In this document: positions 23,785 to 32,573 of the stretch, piece by piece
Numbering within the stretch: position 1 is the stretch's first letter
Layout of the letters: every line of letters starts with the position of its first letter
From: an uncultured Alphaproteobacteria bacterium
GTDB taxonomy: Bacteria; Pseudomonadota; Alphaproteobacteria; Puniceispirillales; UBA1172
Direction: 5' to 3'
DNA length: 38,448 nucleotides
NCBI GenBank assembly: GCA_937952245.1
Contig: CALFYS010000148.1
Location: 1 to 38,448 of the forward strand
Position numbers and translations under genes: made by a program
The notes under the pieces: model-generated
What the model saw: the letters and a program-made list of their open reading frames with translations, nothing else
The model's database searches: none
Told to the model about the DNA's origin: nothing

Positions 23785-26385
23785 TTATTTTGATTTGAGT
23801 TGCGCCAAGACCGCAAAAGGTGAATTCGGGTCCGGCTGCTTTTCTTGTGGTTTGCGCGGCTGTCCCGATTGACCTTGGCCTTTGCCATGGCCTGATTTCT
23901 TTGCCCCTTTAGAACGCGGCTTGCCCCCTGATTTATGGGCTTTGCCTTGATCTTTCGGGCGGCGTTTGCGCTCAAAAACAGGGATGGCTGGTTTTTCAGG
24001 GTCTTCGGATGGAATTTCTTCAACCTGCAGGTAATTCAGATCAAGGATAATCGCCACCATTTGTTCGCGTGTCGCGCCAGCCAATGATAACATTTCTTCA
24101 TTGATCTGGAATTTGCCTTCACGGGCAGCGGCGCGGATCACCGCTGAAAGGCGTTCGGCCATATCAACCCGCATCACGCGCCCCCCAAGACGGCGATAGC
24201 CTGTGGCCAGCCAATATTCATCAGAAACGCCTTCGATATGGTCGATCGCCACACGGCCAGCGGGCGGCGGGCCCGATGGTGGGAAATCATCATGATAGAT
24301 GCTGTATAACAACGCTTTCGCATCAATCTGGGCTGGCTTCAGCAAATCAGCCATATAGGTCATATCCACCCCAAGGCGGATGCCATGCAGGGCCAATTGC
24401 CGGCGGCCATCTTCATCCAATGTTTTGGCCATTTCAGCAATGCTGGCCGTCGGCAATGTGCCTAAAGCTTCATAAACCTGAAAGGCGATCCCGCGGGCCG
24501 TGCCGGTCAGCCCTTCGCCGGTTAAGGCGACGGCTTTTTCCAACACGGTTTTAGGGTAATCCAAGGCAAAGGCATTGAGCCGATCTTGCACGGATTTCAG
24601 CTGATCACCTTCCAGAAGATTGCTGCTGCGGATTTCAGCGCGCGGCTGATAGAGCCCATCGCCTTTGATCAATTTGCCGATCAACGCCTCACGCCAGAAA
24701 ATCTGGCCTTTGTTATCCAGTTTGAACGCCGGATCATGGGAGGCCACCAGCGCCTTCACCCGCGCGGTGATTTCTTCAGGAAGGGCTTTCCGTGCCGCGG
24801 CCAGCACAGGGCCTTCTTCATCACCGCCAGAAATGCGAGGGGTGAAAACAAATCCGTCGAGTTGGCCAACATCTTCGCCTTCAACAATTACAGTGCCGTC
24901 AGATTTAATAGAGGACATGAGTGTTGTATTTTCCTTCAACCGCCTTGAAAGCACAGCCGCCCGCCGGTCAACGAAACGCTGCGTTAAAACTTCGTGTAGA
25001 CTATCTGATACCCTGTCCTCAATGCTTCTTGCAAGCCCTTGGAAGTCTTCACTGTCATTGAGCCAGTGTTGCCGCTGGGTAATATAGGTCCAAGTCCGGA
25101 TATGTGACAGCCGCGACATCAAGGTATCAATATCGCCATCAGGGCGGTCAAGCCGCTTCATTTGGCTGGAAACCCAGTCCTGATCTAACCGCCCATTTTC
25201 GATCAATTGGGTGTAAATTTTGGCCAGCATTTGGGCATGGCTATCGGTATATTCTCGTTGATAATCAGGGATCTGGCAGACATCAAAGAGCAATTCCACC
25301 TGCGTGTTGCCATGGGCCATCACCCGAATATCATCACGTTCAATCAAAGCGGCTAAGGCTTGTTGGTCATCGGCATCAGCTTTGCGGGTCATCAAGGGTG
25401 ATGGTGGCCTTGTTTCAAGCGAGCGCAATAAATTTTCAGGGGATGAAAAATCAAGGGCAGAATTGCGCCAATAGACCCCTGTCAGAAAACGGAAGCGGTG
25501 ATTCTCAATCGCATCGATCACATCTTCTTCCAACATTGTGCTGTGTTCGGTGATCCCAAAACTGCCGTCAGTGGTGTGACGACCTGCCCGTCCGGCGATC
25601 TGTCCCAATTCAGCAGGGGTCAATCGCCGCGGCCGCCGGCCATCAAATTTCACGTCCCCGGCCAGCGCGACATGGTTAATATCCATATTCAGCCCCATGC
25701 CAATGGCATCAGTGGCGACCATGTAATCGACATCACCGGATTGAAACAATTCAACCTGAGCGTTGCGGGTGCGGGGGCTGAGCGCGCCCATGACAATCGC
25801 CGTGCCGCCCCGTTGAGCGCGGATCAATTCCGCCAATTTATAAACTTCCGCCGCGCTGAACGCCACCACCGCTGATCGTCTTGGCAAGCGGGTGACTTTC
25901 TTTTGCCCTGCCCATGACAGGCGCGACAAACGCTGGCGAACCATCACCTCAACCCCGGGGAGCAAATCTTCCAGCACGCGGCGGATGGTCTCCGCCCCCA
26001 AAAGCAAGGTTTCTTCACGCCCTCTGGCATTCAGAATCCGGTCGGTGAAGACATGGCCACGTTCAGGGTCAGCCGCCAATTGCACCTCGTCAATCGCCAT
26101 AAATTCAACCCCGCGTTCCATGGGCATGGCCTCAACGGTACACATGAAATATCGGGCTTTCGGCGGGATGATTTTTTCTTCACCGGTGATCAGTGCCACC
26201 GCGTCTTTGCCGACACGCGCCACCGCGCGGTCATAATTCTCCCGCGCCAACAGCCGCAAAGGAAACCCCATCATGCCCGACGCGTGACCCATCATCCGTT
26301 CCATGGCGTACCACGTCTTGCCGGTGTTGGTCGGGCCAAGAACAGCGATAGGCTTCGGGGCATGAGAAGGATTGCGGGCAGGCAT
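23785..26385 (-). CDS. Suv3-like DExH-box RNA helicase (mitochondrial-type)
   Basis: An 866-residue superfamily 2 helicase resembling the mitochondrial degradosome helicase SUV3, a family shared by alphaproteobacteria and mitochondria. Walker A is GPTNTGKT (residues 17-24), motif II is AIDEVQLA (about 96-103), and C-terminal helicase motifs are VATDAIGMGLNMDI and AELGQIAGRAGRH. Between the helicase core and the end is a long helical region; the last 60 residues or so are a basic, glycine- and lysine-rich disordered tail (KSGGKPRSKGAKKSGHGKG) that probably contacts RNA. It was read from ATG 26385; there is no strong ribosome site. It is followed by the S4-domain gene. Biochemical role in this organism is inferred as RNA turnover. 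Confidence 0.9.
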   Translation of the reverse strand: MPARNPSHAPKPIAVLGPTNTGKTWYAMERMMGHASGMMGFPLRLLARENYDRAVARVGKDAVALITGEEKIIPPKARYFMCTVEAMPMERGVEFMAIDEVQLAADPERGHVFTDRILNARGREETLLLGAETIRRVLEDLLPGVEVMVRQRLSRLSWAGQKKVTRLPRRSAVVAFSAAEVYKLAELIRAQRGGTAIVMGALSPRTRNAQVELFQSGDVDYMVATDAIGMGLNMDINHVALAGDVKFDGRRPRRLTPAELGQIAGRAGRHTTDGSFGITEHSTMLEEDVIDAIENHRFRFLTGVYWRNSALDFSSPENLLRSLETRPPSPLMTRKADADDQQALAALIERDDIRVMAHGNTQVELLFDVCQIPDYQREYTDSHAQMLAKIYTQLIENGRLDQDWVSSQMKRLDRPDGDIDTLMSRLSHIRTWTYITQRQHWLNDSEDFQGLARSIEDRVSDSLHEVLTQRFVDRRAAVLSRRLKENTTLMSSIKSDGTVIVEGEDVGQLDGFVFTPRISGGDEEGPVLAAARKALPEEITARVKALVASHDPAFKLDNKGQIFWREALIGKLIKGDGLYQPRAEIRSSNLLEGDQLKSVQDRLNAFALDYPKTVLEKAVALTGEGLTGTARGIAFQVYEALGTLPTASIAEMAKTLDEDGRRQLALHGIRLGVDMTYMADLLKPAQIDAKALLYSIYHDDFPPSGPPPAGRVAIDHIEGVSDEYWLATGYRRLGGRVMRVDMAERLSAVIRAAAREGKFQINEEMLSLAGATREQMVAIILDLNYLQVEEIPSEDPEKPAIPVFERKRRPKDQGKAHKSGGKPRSKGAKKSGHGKGQGQSGQPRKPQEKQPDPNSPFAVLAQLKSK

Positions 26386-26500
26386 GGAAGGCTCGGAACA
26401 TCACTAACAAAAGACAATGCAGTATGCCCCAGCCTTCCTTGCGGGGAAAGGGGTTATGGACTGAAATGAGGATGAAAACGAAATCTGTTTGACCCCATCA

Positions 26501-26524
26501 AAAAAGGGCCTCGAAAGGCCCTTT
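26501..26524 (-). terminator. Intrinsic terminator of acnB
   Basis: AAAGGGCCT (26503-26511) and AGGCCCTTT (26516-26524) form a 9-bp perfect stem with a 4-base loop. On the minus strand it is followed by a T-run (complement of the A's at 26500-26505). It lies about 25 bp after the acnB stop codon. Confidence 0.9.
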
Positions 26525-26548
26525 AAAGATCAAGATATAAACCCGCGT

Positions 26549-29341
26549 TTAGAAATGCGCCGACATGGTGTTTTCCGGCTTTTGCACAGGCGGGGCAAAT
26601 TTGGTCAGGTCGATGCCTTCAACCGCGCCTTTATATTCATCAATCGTGGGTGTCCGCCCCAGAATAGCCGACAGCACCACCACCGGCGTTGAGGCCAAGA
26701 GCGATTCCCCTTTTTTCGTATCAGAATCTTCCACCACACGGCCTTTGAACAAGCGGGTTGAGGTCGCCATCACCGTATCGCCTTTCGCCGCTTTTTCCTG
26801 ATTCCCCATACAGAGGTTACAGCCCGGGCGTTCGAGATAGAGAATATTTTCATATTCAGTACGGGATTGTTCTTTCGGGGCGGTATCGTCAAATTCAAAC
26901 CCTGAATATTTCTGCAGGATTGACCAATCGCCTTCTTCTTTCAATTCATCAATGATGTTGTAGGTTGGCGCCGCCACCACCAAGGGGGCTTTGAACTCAA
27001 CATCACCATCTGATTTTTCCAGATTGCGGAGCATTTGGGCAACGATTTTAATATCGCCTTTATGCACCATACATGACCCCACAAAGCCCAAATCAACCTT
27101 CTTTTCCGCCATATAGAACGAAATCGGACGAATGGTATCATGGGTGTAACGCTTTGAAATATCGGCGTTATTAACATCAGGGTCAGCGATCATCGGCTCA
27201 TTAATCGCGTCCAGATCAACCACCACTTCAGCAAAATACTGGGCGTTATCATCAGGCTTCAAAGCAGGCTTTTCCCCTGATTTAATCTGGGCGATGCGGT
27301 TATCAGCAATATCCACCAGCCCTTGCAGCATCTTATTGTCGTTATCCATGCCTTTGTCGATCATGGTCATGATGCGGCTTTTGGCAATCTCAAGAGAGGC
27401 GATCAATGTCGCGTCTTCAGAAATACAGATCGAAGCTTTCGCCTTCATCTCCGCCGTCCAATCGGTGAAGGTAAAGGCTTGGTCAGCCAAGAGCGTGCCG
27501 ATATGCACTTCAATGATGCGGCCTTGGAAAATATTATCGCCAAATTGCTGCAGCATCTGGGCTTGGGTGGCATGGACAACATCACGGAAATCCATGTGAT
27601 CGGCCATCTTGCCTTTGAAGGTCACTTTTACGGATTCAGGAATAGGCATGGTGGCTTCACCCGTGGCGAGCGCCAGCGCAACCGTCCCTGAATCAGCCCC
27701 AAAGGCCACGCCTTTTGACATACGGGTATGGGAATCCCCACCGATAATAATTGACCAGTCATCGACGGTAATGTCATTCAACACCTTGTGGATCACATCG
27801 GTCATGGGGTGGTATTGGTCTTTCGGATCACGGCCCGTGACCAGCCCGAATTTAGCCATGAACTGCATCAAACGTGGGGTGTTTTCTTGGGCTTTAATAT
27901 CCCAAACAGAGGCGGTGTGACAGCCCGATTGATACGCCCCATCAACGGTGGGGGAGATCACTGTGGCGGCCATCGCCTCCAGCTCTTGGGCGGTCATCAA
28001 GCCTGTTGTATCTTGCGAGCCAACGATATTGACGTTAACCCGAACATCGGAGCCTGCGTGAAGGGGCTTATCGGTCGTCACGCCCACCGCATTGGCATTG
28101 AAGATTTTTTCAACCGCGGTCAGGCCTTGGCCATCAATGGATACTTCTTTGGATGGCGCGAAGGCGGATTTGAACTCAACCCCCAAAGCCTCACAAGCAA
28201 AGCTTTGCAATTTCTTGCCAAAGACAATGGCGTATGACCCGCCTGCTTTGATGAACTCAACTTTTTGCGGGGATAAAGACGCGCCAATATCAACCAGCTC
28301 TTCGCCTTCGTCATCGCTGTAGAGTTTTTTATCTTTGGTGTTGATGGTCAGCACCGTGCCTGTTTCAACGGAATACTGCTGATCCAAAACAGGGTTGCCA
28401 TCGTTATTCAAGATCGGCTTGCCATCCCCATCGACTTTCTTGACCCAGTTTTTAAGGTCAATGCCAATGCCGCCGGTCACGCCCACGGTGGTCAGGAAAA
28501 TCGGCGACACCCCATTGGTGCCCGCAACAATAGGGGCGATATTAACAAACGGCACATAAGGGCTGGCTTGTTTGCCTGTCCAAAGCGCCACGTTATTGAC
28601 CCCCGACATACGGGATGAGCCAACGCCCATCGTGCCTTTTTCCGCCACCAGCATCACCTGTTTATCAGGGTGCTGTAATTTGAGAGCCTGGATTTCCGCC
28701 TGCGCCTTTTCTGAAATCATGCATTTGCCATGCAGTTCACGGTCAGAACGGGAATGCGCCTGATTGCCCGGGGAAAGCAAATCGGTTGAAATATCACCTT
28801 CGGCGGCGACATAGGTCACGACTTTGATCTTTTCCTGAATATCGGGAAGTTTGGTGAAAAATTCAGCCTTGGCGTAACTTTCCAACACATCCTTGGCGAT
28901 GGCATTGCCCGCATCAAGGGCATCTTTCAGCCGTGATGTATCGGCGTCATATAGAAACACTTGTGTCTTTAAAACTTCTGCCGCGGCGATGGCTTTCGCT
29001 TCATCATCGCCAAGGGCAATATCAAGCAGCACTTCAATCGAAGGCCCGCCCTTCATATGGGAGAGCAATTCAAAGGCAAATTCAGGGGTGATTTCTTCCA
29101 CCACGGCATTGCCCAAAATAATCTCTTTTAAAAACTTTGCCTTTTCCCCTGCCGCGCTGGTGGTGCCGGGCAAGGTGTTATAGATGAAATAGCCAAGGCA
29201 ATCTTGACGATGCGGGCTGTTGTTATCTTGAATATGGGCAACAACCTCTTTCAGCAAAGTGCCATCATCAATCGGCTTTGGCTGAAGGTTTTGTTTTTTA
29301 CGGTTTTCAATATCGATCAGATAAGATTCATAAAAGCTCAT
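26549..29341 (-). CDS. acnB: Aconitate hydratase B (AcnB)
   Basis: TCA-cycle aconitase of the B type, 930 residues, which interconverts citrate and isocitrate and can also hydrate 2-methyl-cis-aconitate. The N-terminal HEAT-like region comes first, as in AcnB, followed by the swivel and catalytic domains. The [4Fe-4S] ligands are Cys757 (GFVGSCMVHKG), Cys841 and Cys844 (ERPGCNLCMGN). The gap of 84 residues between the first two is longer than the 59 I recall for E. coli AcnB (865 residues), so an insertion is present there. IIGGDSHTRMSKGVAFGADS is the conserved substrate region. GGGGGA precedes the ATG. It is a single gene with its own terminator. Confidence 0.96.
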   Translation of the reverse strand: MSFYESYLIDIENRKKQNLQPKPIDDGTLLKEVVAHIQDNNSPHRQDCLGYFIYNTLPGTTSAAGEKAKFLKEIILGNAVVEEITPEFAFELLSHMKGGPSIEVLLDIALGDDEAKAIAAAEVLKTQVFLYDADTSRLKDALDAGNAIAKDVLESYAKAEFFTKLPDIQEKIKVVTYVAAEGDISTDLLSPGNQAHSRSDRELHGKCMISEKAQAEIQALKLQHPDKQVMLVAEKGTMGVGSSRMSGVNNVALWTGKQASPYVPFVNIAPIVAGTNGVSPIFLTTVGVTGGIGIDLKNWVKKVDGDGKPILNNDGNPVLDQQYSVETGTVLTINTKDKKLYSDDEGEELVDIGASLSPQKVEFIKAGGSYAIVFGKKLQSFACEALGVEFKSAFAPSKEVSIDGQGLTAVEKIFNANAVGVTTDKPLHAGSDVRVNVNIVGSQDTTGLMTAQELEAMAATVISPTVDGAYQSGCHTASVWDIKAQENTPRLMQFMAKFGLVTGRDPKDQYHPMTDVIHKVLNDITVDDWSIIIGGDSHTRMSKGVAFGADSGTVALALATGEATMPIPESVKVTFKGKMADHMDFRDVVHATQAQMLQQFGDNIFQGRIIEVHIGTLLADQAFTFTDWTAEMKAKASICISEDATLIASLEIAKSRIMTMIDKGMDNDNKMLQGLVDIADNRIAQIKSGEKPALKPDDNAQYFAEVVVDLDAINEPMIADPDVNNADISKRYTHDTIRPISFYMAEKKVDLGFVGSCMVHKGDIKIVAQMLRNLEKSDGDVEFKAPLVVAAPTYNIIDELKEEGDWSILQKYSGFEFDDTAPKEQSRTEYENILYLERPGCNLCMGNQEKAAKGDTVMATSTRLFKGRVVEDSDTKKGESLLASTPVVVLSAILGRTPTIDEYKGAVEGIDLTKFAPPVQKPENTMSAHF

Positions 29342-29685
29342 CTTGTCCCCCTTTGGATGTCGTCATCAGCGTTTCAATCAGATTTTCCCAATATTAAATA
29401 ACGGCGGCTTCTTGAGATGTTGAGCCAACACCATGGGTCTTAGCAAAGACCGTTATTGGGAAATTCCAGCGGCTGACAGGGGTGCGCCCCAATCCAGTCT
29501 TGGAATTCTAGTCTGGAATATCTTTTTGGATGCTCCGTCTAGAATGATTTTTATATACGCGAAGATCGGGTGATTTTCAACCATATCAGGCCATCGGGCA
29601 AAACCCATGGGCGGGGCATATGACCGCAGGACGCGATTTGCATCTTTCGGTAGAGTTTCTGATGAAAGAAAGGTACAAATTGGGC
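29342..29685. other. Intergenic region between acnB and ccmA
   Basis: About 340 bp with no convincing gene. It must hold the promoters of the divergent acnB and ccm operons. Three short similar elements, GTCTTGGAAT (29497-29506), GTCTGGAAT (29511-29519) and GTCTAGAAT (29537-29545), occur in the same orientation, 14 and 26 bp apart. I cannot assign them to a known regulator. Confidence 0.4.
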
Positions 29686-30423
29686 ATGAGTGATCCGAAA
29701 TCAAACGCCCAAACCGCTTTGTTATCCGCCGAGAACATCAGCATCAGCCGCGGGATGATGCCGGTATTATCTGGCTTTGACCTTGAGGTTAAAGCGGGGC
29801 AAGCCGTGGTGATCACAGGGCCTAATGGAAGCGGCAAGACGACCTTATTGCGCGGCTTGGCGGGGTTGTTGCCGCTCGATCAAGGGGCGATCCATATTGA
29901 TGGGGTCAATATCAACGACGACCGCCAGCATCACCATGAGAGGATGATTTACATCGGCCATAAAGATGGGCTTTCTGGGGCGTTGACCACCTGCGAAAAC
30001 ATGACCATCTGGGCGGCATCCCAAGGCATGACGATCACCGATGATGACCTTAATGATGCTTTTGAATCTTTAGGCTTGGCGACATTGATGCACGCCGAGG
30101 CCAGACGCCTTTCCGAAGGCCAGCGCCGGCGATCAGGCATGGTGCGGCTGGCGCTCAGCCAAATAAGCCAGATGCGCGGTCAGGCCCATAAAAAAATCTG
30201 GGTGCTGGATGAACCGCTGACCGCGATTGATACCGAAGCCACCCTTAACCTATGCCGCTTGATTGACCGCCACACAGACCATGGCGGCAGTGTTATTCTT
30301 TCCACCCACAGCCCTCTTGATCTGGCGCGGATGCGTGTTTTGCCCCTCACCCCACTGCCAGAAATCATGGCAGAAATCATGCCCGAAACCATTATGGAAA
30401 GAGAGGATGGAGGCCGAGGATGA
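29686..30423 (+). CDS. ccmA: Cytochrome c maturation heme-exporter ATPase CcmA
   Basis: ABC ATPase of the CcmABCD complex that releases heme-loaded CcmE in system I cytochrome c maturation. From ATG 29686 it has 245 residues; ATG 29662 is an alternative and neither has a strong ribosome site. Walker A is GPNGSGKTT, the signature is LSEGQRRRSGMVRLAL (the LSxGQ variant of CcmA), and Walker B is IWVLDEPLTAID followed by the STHSP switch histidine. The protein is longer than the usual 200-210 residues because of a C-terminal tail rich in E, I and M (EIMAEIMPETIMERE). It overlaps ccmB by 4 bp. Confidence 0.93.
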   Translation: MSDPKSNAQTALLSAENISISRGMMPVLSGFDLEVKAGQAVVITGPNGSGKTTLLRGLAGLLPLDQGAIHIDGVNINDDRQHHHERMIYIGHKDGLSGALTTCENMTIWAASQGMTITDDDLNDAFESLGLATLMHAEARRLSEGQRRRSGMVRLALSQISQMRGQAHKKIWVLDEPLTAIDTEATLNLCRLIDRHTDHGGSVILSTHSPLDLARMRVLPLTPLPEIMAEIMPETIMEREDGGRG

Positions 30424-31097
30424 TGACGCTTTTATCCATCCAGATGGCGGTGTTGCGGCGGGATTTAATGCTTGGCTGGCGCGGCTTGGCTGATACCGTT
30501 GCGGGGCTAAGTTTCTTTGTCATGATCATTGCTTTGGTGCCGCTTGCCATTGGCCCAGAACAAGCGCAATTAACCCTGATCGCCCCGGCGATGCTATGGA
30601 TTGCCGCCTTGCTGGCGACCCTGCCCCAGATGGAACGGCTCTTTGCCCGTGATGAAGCCGAAGGCGGGATTGACCATTTGATCATGATCCCCGCCCCCTT
30701 GGCCTTGACGGTATTGACCAAAGCGATTGCGGCATGGCTGTTGATCGGCTTGCCGTTAACCCTGACCGCGCCGTTTTTGGGCATGATGCTGGCACTGCCA
30801 TTAACCGGCATGGGGATGGTGATGGTTGCCCTTGGCATGGGGAGTTTCGGGTTGCTGTTATTGGGGATGACCGCGTCATCTTTGGTCTTGGGCGCAAGAC
30901 GAAGCGGCGTTTTGATCGCTATTTTGGTGCTGCCTTTGGCCATGCCCATCTTGATCTTTGGCACCGCCAGTTCGGTCGCCGCGATCAATGGTGAGGATGC
31001 CAGCGCGACCATGCGGTTTTTATTGGCGATTGTGCTGATATATCTGGCCGTCACCCCTTGGGCAACAGCCACCAGCCTGCGCCACGCGGCGGAGTGA
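30420..31097 (+). CDS. ccmB: Heme exporter permease CcmB
   Basis: A 225-residue integral membrane protein with about six hydrophobic segments, partner of CcmA and CcmC in the heme-handling ABC complex. It begins MMTLLSIQMAVLRRDLMLGW, and has RLFARDEAEGGIDHLIMIP, typical of CcmB. The ATG at 30420 overlaps the ccmA stop codon, with GGAGG at 30409-30413. ccmC starts 64 bp downstream. Confidence 0.93.
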   Translation: MMTLLSIQMAVLRRDLMLGWRGLADTVAGLSFFVMIIALVPLAIGPEQAQLTLIAPAMLWIAALLATLPQMERLFARDEAEGGIDHLIMIPAPLALTVLTKAIAAWLLIGLPLTLTAPFLGMMLALPLTGMGMVMVALGMGSFGLLLLGMTASSLVLGARRSGVLIAILVLPLAMPILIFGTASSVAAINGEDASATMRFLLAIVLIYLAVTPWATATSLRHAAE

Positions 31098-31161
31098 CAC
31101 CATGACGGGACATGATGCCGCAAGTTCTTGCGACCATATCAAGGCTTGGGTATAAAAAATT

Positions 31162-31932
31162 ATGTTTGATTATCTTGCCAATCCTGCTCGCTTTCAGCGC
31201 ATCGCATCCGTGATCAGACCGATCGCGTGGTTGGCATTTATCGCAACAATTCTCCCCGGGCTTTATTACGCGTTTTTCAATTCCCCCGCTGATTATCAGC
31301 AAGGCGAGACGGTGCGCATCATGTATGTTCATGTGCCGTCGGCGTGGATGGCATTAATGGCCTATGTGCTGATGGCGGTGATGGCGCTGTTTTATCTCGT
31401 GTGGAAACATCCTTTGGCTGATGTGGCGGCACGTTCCATGGCTTTGCCTGGGGCTGGATTTGCGCTGATTACTCTTATCACGGGCTCGCTTTGGGGCGCG
31501 CCAATGTGGGGGACATGGTGGGTCTGGGATGCGCGACTGACCTCCATGTTGATCCTGTTGTTTTTGTACATTGGCTATATGGTGCTGGTCGATAGTTTTG
31601 ACCGTGAAGACCGCGGCAGTAAAGCGGGCGCGGTGTTGTTGCTGGTGGGCGTGATCAATATCCCGATCATCAAGTTTTCCGTTGATTGGTGGAATACACT
31701 GCACCAAGGCGCGAGCGTCATTCGGGCAGGCGGGCCTGCTATTGATCAATCAATGCTGATCCCGCTGTTGTTGATGGCGGCGGCGGCAAAGTTTTGGTTT
31801 ATCGGCATTACGCTTGTGCGGATGCGCGCCCTCTTGGGGCATAGACGATTGATGGCACGGCGGCATCAGATGATGGCGAAATCCACGTCATCGCCGCAAG
31901 CCAAGACCGCAGGAGCAAATGCCCATGACTGA
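31162..31932 (+). CDS. ccmC: Heme-binding membrane protein CcmC
   Basis: A 256-residue six-helix membrane protein that delivers heme to CcmE. The periplasmic tryptophan-rich WWD motif is clear: GTWWVWDARLTSMLILLFLY, the heme contact site. The axial histidines are expected in MYVHVPSAWMAL and in NTLHQGASV. The last 30 residues are a cytoplasmic tail that extends past the usual end. Its stop codon overlaps the ccmD start by 8 bp. Confidence 0.95.
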   Translation: MFDYLANPARFQRIASVIRPIAWLAFIATILPGLYYAFFNSPADYQQGETVRIMYVHVPSAWMALMAYVLMAVMALFYLVWKHPLADVAARSMALPGAGFALITLITGSLWGAPMWGTWWVWDARLTSMLILLFLYIGYMVLVDSFDREDRGSKAGAVLLLVGVINIPIIKFSVDWWNTLHQGASVIRAGGPAIDQSMLIPLLLMAAAAKFWFIGITLVRMRALLGHRRLMARRHQMMAKSTSSPQAKTAGANAHD

Positions 31933-32107
31933 GTTTCTTGATATGGGCGGGTATGCTGCTTTTGTCTGGCCGTCATGGATTATCGCGGTGGTGGTGATCC
32001 TTGGCATTTCGATCATGAGCTATCGTCATGACCGCAACATCAAAACTGAAACTGACCGTCTTGATGCGATGATGATGAAATCAAAAAAGGGCAAATCTGA
32101 TGGCTAA
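31925..32107 (+). CDS. ccmD: Heme exporter small subunit CcmD
   Basis: A 60-residue single-pass membrane protein: MTEFLDMGGYAAFVWPSW starts the transmembrane helix and a charged tail (RHDRNIKTETDRLDA) follows, as in all CcmD. It binds CcmABC and helps release holo-CcmE. I chose ATG 31925 over ATG 31919 because AGGAG at 31911-31915 is better spaced from it. Its stop codon overlaps the ccmE start by 8 bp. Confidence 0.9.
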   Translation: MTEFLDMGGYAAFVWPSWIIAVVVILGISIMSYRHDRNIKTETDRLDAMMMKSKKGKSDG

Positions 32108-32540
32108 ACTGTCCCCGAAAGCCCGCCGCGGCATCGGCATTGGCATTGTTGGCGCGATTTTAGGGCTGGCAGTCATGCTGACCTTAACCGCCTTAGAAGA
32201 CACGGTGGTTTATTTTTATGACCCGTCGGCCTTGGCGGATAAACCTTTGGATAATCGCTTGATCCGTGTTGGCGGTTTAGTGGTGGAAGGCAGTGTCGAT
32301 ACGGCCTCCACCCCCATCAAGTTCAGCTTGAGTGATGGCGCGGCCAGCGTTGATGTGGCGTATAGCGGGATTTTGCCTGATCTCTTCAGAGAAGGCCAAG
32401 GCATCATCGCCGAAGGCCGATATGACGGCACGTTATTCACGGCGGAAACTGTCTTGGCCAAGCATGATGAAAATTATATGCCGAAAGAAATTGCCGATAG
32501 CCTGAAGGATAAAGGGCTATGGAAAGACGAGGGCAATTAA
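32100..32540 (+). CDS. ccmE: Periplasmic heme chaperone CcmE
   Basis: A 146-residue membrane-anchored heme chaperone. One N-terminal helix (about residues 11-31) anchors an OB-fold domain with RLIRVGGLVVEGSV. The covalent heme site is His122, followed by Tyr126, in LAKHDENYMPKE. It ends the visible ccm genes: ccmF, ccmG/dsbE and ccmH are not next to it and must lie elsewhere. It is convergent with the corrinoid activator gene, 33 bp away, with no evident terminator. Confidence 0.95.
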   Translation: MAKLSPKARRGIGIGIVGAILGLAVMLTLTALEDTVVYFYDPSALADKPLDNRLIRVGGLVVEGSVDTASTPIKFSLSDGAASVDVAYSGILPDLFREGQGIIAEGRYDGTLFTAETVLAKHDENYMPKEIADSLKDKGLWKDEGN

Positions 32541-32573
32541 TCTGCCCCGCCTTAAACCAATGATTTCAATGAA

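Noticed and set aside
30392..31123. 243-codon minus-strand frame opposite ccmB
   Set aside because: Shadow of a membrane protein gene; low-complexity basic translation, no domain.
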